Of a stretch of DNA of 53,294 bases, positions 52,496 to 53,294 are shown in pieces. Position 1 is the first letter of the stretch. The number at the start of each line of letters is the position of its first letter. Below the pieces are notes generated by a model. It worked only from the letters and a program-made list of their open reading frames with translations, made no database searches and was not told the DNA's origin. Where the stretch lies: positions 47,174-100,467 of the forward strand of contig JAAVDF010000034.1 of assembly GCA_014801945.1 (NCBI GenBank). The letters are read 5' to 3'. A program made the translations under genes and the position numbers. The DNA is from Bacteroides sp. GTDB lineage: Bacteria > Bacteroidota > Bacteroidia > Bacteroidales > Muribaculaceae.

Positions 52496-53294
52496 ATTTG
52501 ATGTCAACATAGATAGGTTGGAGATAGCCTATCAGTACAATGAGTCGGAAGTCATGGACATCTTGTCCAACTTAAATGAGAACGGTGAGAAGCAGTATGA
52601 TTGTTTCAAGATAGTGAAGTCCAACATTCAGTCAGAGTTCGAGCACAACTTCGATATAATCTGTGATTCACTGCCTAGCGAGGAAGGTAAGGTACATGAG
52701 ATAAATTGGGGTGTGCTCCAATGGGGAAGCCACCGTAAGAAGGATATTTACATAAGCGTGTCGAATGAGATGTTCTATAACGGAACTCTCCCATATCTCC
52801 ATTATATTGATTCCGAGTTATCATTATCCTTCAAGAAGGTGAACAAGTTGGATATTGCCTTGGATATTAACATCAACTTGGTAAGGAGATTCTATAAGAT
52901 GCTTAAAGATGAGACATACACACCTATCATATTCAACAAGGCTTATGCTGTCATGACTGAGAAGATTCCTAACTTGGTCAACATGGGAAGCGGTTCAAGG
53001 CTCAGACCTTACAAGAATAAGTCATTCGACATAAGGAAACAGACTAGATTCAAGTCACTCTCCTTGCATTGCTATGATAAGTTGGAGGAAGTTAAGGATA
53101 ATGAGTTTGAGAAACAGTATATCCTAGATAAGGTCGGATTGAAGCCTATGTTCAGATTGGAGATAAGGAGTAATGCAGATGAGTTAAACTATACGTTGGA
53201 ACAAATGAACATAACAAATGAGGATTTATACCACCTCTTGTTCAATGAACCGATTATCTCTGAGGTTTACTTCAACTTATTGGATAGAGTTATA
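52479..53294 (+). CDS. Partial replication-initiator-like gene, running off the window
   Basis: Open from ATG 52479 to the last base (272 codons, no stop), starting MGRKIEFDVNIDRLEIAYQY. The segments KKVNKLDIALDININLVRRF, SLSLHCYDKLEEVKDNEFEK and KPMFRLEIRSNADELNYTLE give the pattern of a conserved YDK..E followed by FRxEIR, as in phage/plasmid replication proteins of the gene II/X and related rolling-circle initiator groups. A catalytic Tyr or HUH motif is not certain in the visible part. Iteron-like repeats lie upstream. It uses mostly AGG/AGA arginines like the integrase. Confidence 0.55.
   Translation, partial: MGRKIEFDVNIDRLEIAYQYNESEVMDILSNLNENGEKQYDCFKIVKSNIQSEFEHNFDIICDSLPSEEGKVHEINWGVLQWGSHRKKDIYISVSNEMFYNGTLPYLHYIDSELSLSFKKVNKLDIALDININLVRRFYKMLKDETYTPIIFNKAYAVMTEKIPNLVNMGSGSRLRPYKNKSFDIRKQTRFKSLSLHCYDKLEEVKDNEFEKQYILDKVGLKPMFRLEIRSNADELNYTLEQMNITNEDLYHLLFNEPIISEVYFNLLDRVI

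Larger units (their letters stand above)
49200..53294. mobile_element. Left part of an integrated mobile element (boundary approximate; right end beyond the window)
   Basis: It includes a tyrosine integrase at one end, an unknown coiled-coil-like protein, a serine recombinase, a small basic protein and a partial Rep-like gene. The DNA is visibly AT-richer than the housekeeping region, and arginine is mostly AGG/AGA rather than CGC/CGT. No conjugation or phage structural genes are seen. It may be an integrative mobilisable element, a phage satellite or an integrated plasmid. The left boundary is a guess within the non-coding junction. Confidence 0.7.

Overview
The window looks like a chromosomal segment of a gut Bacteroidales bacterium, most plausibly Muribaculaceae. 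The reasons are a SusD-like lipoprotein, Bacteroidetes-type promoters (TAnnTTTG at -7, TTG/TTTG about 19-21 nt upstream), the gene blocks nusB-yajC-ybbR-coaE and dnaN-dnaQ-coaBC-(DUF4835/PorD)-recN, a Rho factor with a very long disordered insert, BspA-type leucine-rich repeats and secretion-type C-terminal tails. The family assignment is inference from gene content; no rRNA is present to confirm it.

Layout. 1-10103 (+): end of a SusD-like gene, a TamL-type Omp85 lipoprotein, an HAD phosphatase, a periplasmic-TPR histidine kinase that lacks its phospho-acceptor histidine, and a coupled nrnA-like/DUF4827/glmM block. 10104-10827: a gene-free region with two related copies of a ~120-nt element, each ending in the same intrinsic terminator. 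10828-15846: a secreted beta-helix protein (-), guaB (+) and a SurA/PpiC-type chaperone (+). 15918-26645 (-): a compact surface-polysaccharide locus (wza, wzc, wzy, one glycosyltransferase, a LicC-like/CobD-like fusion enzyme, an ornithine-cyclodeaminase relative, a flippase and LicD). 26738-30264 (-): coaE, ybbR, yajC and an enlarged nusB. 30265-30932: a long rho leader containing a foldable RNA and an extremely C-rich, G-poor tract. 30933-46821: housekeeping genes (rho, rpiB, nadD, gmk, yicC, tsaB, an rRNA methyltransferase, recN, coaBC, dnaN) plus a rhamnogalacturonan-acetylesterase-like enzyme. 47083-48933 (-): an LRR surface protein flanked by two unknown small proteins. About 49200 to the window end: the left part of an AT-richer mobile element that uses AGG arginine codons, with a tyrosine integrase, a serine recombinase with an operator-like palindrome in its promoter, iteron-like repeats and a partial Rep-like gene.

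How the parts work together. The polysaccharide locus seems to make and export a surface glycan. Its second half (fusion enzyme, cyclodeaminase relative, flippase, LicD) reads as a self-contained module that would make a CDP-activated amino-phosphate or phosphonate and transfer it onto the glycan. No choline kinase or choline importer is present, so the amine would have to be made internally. The nusB and rho genes sit back to back, and rho appears set up for control by its own product. Four perfect or near-perfect 22-26 bp hairpins mark gene ends, three of them between convergent genes.

The strongest candidates for something undescribed are the CDP-amine decoration module, the duplicated terminator-ended RNA-like elements, the internally duplicated NusB, the rho leader, and the two-recombinase mobile element. 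Functions are read from recognised motifs only; no searches were run.
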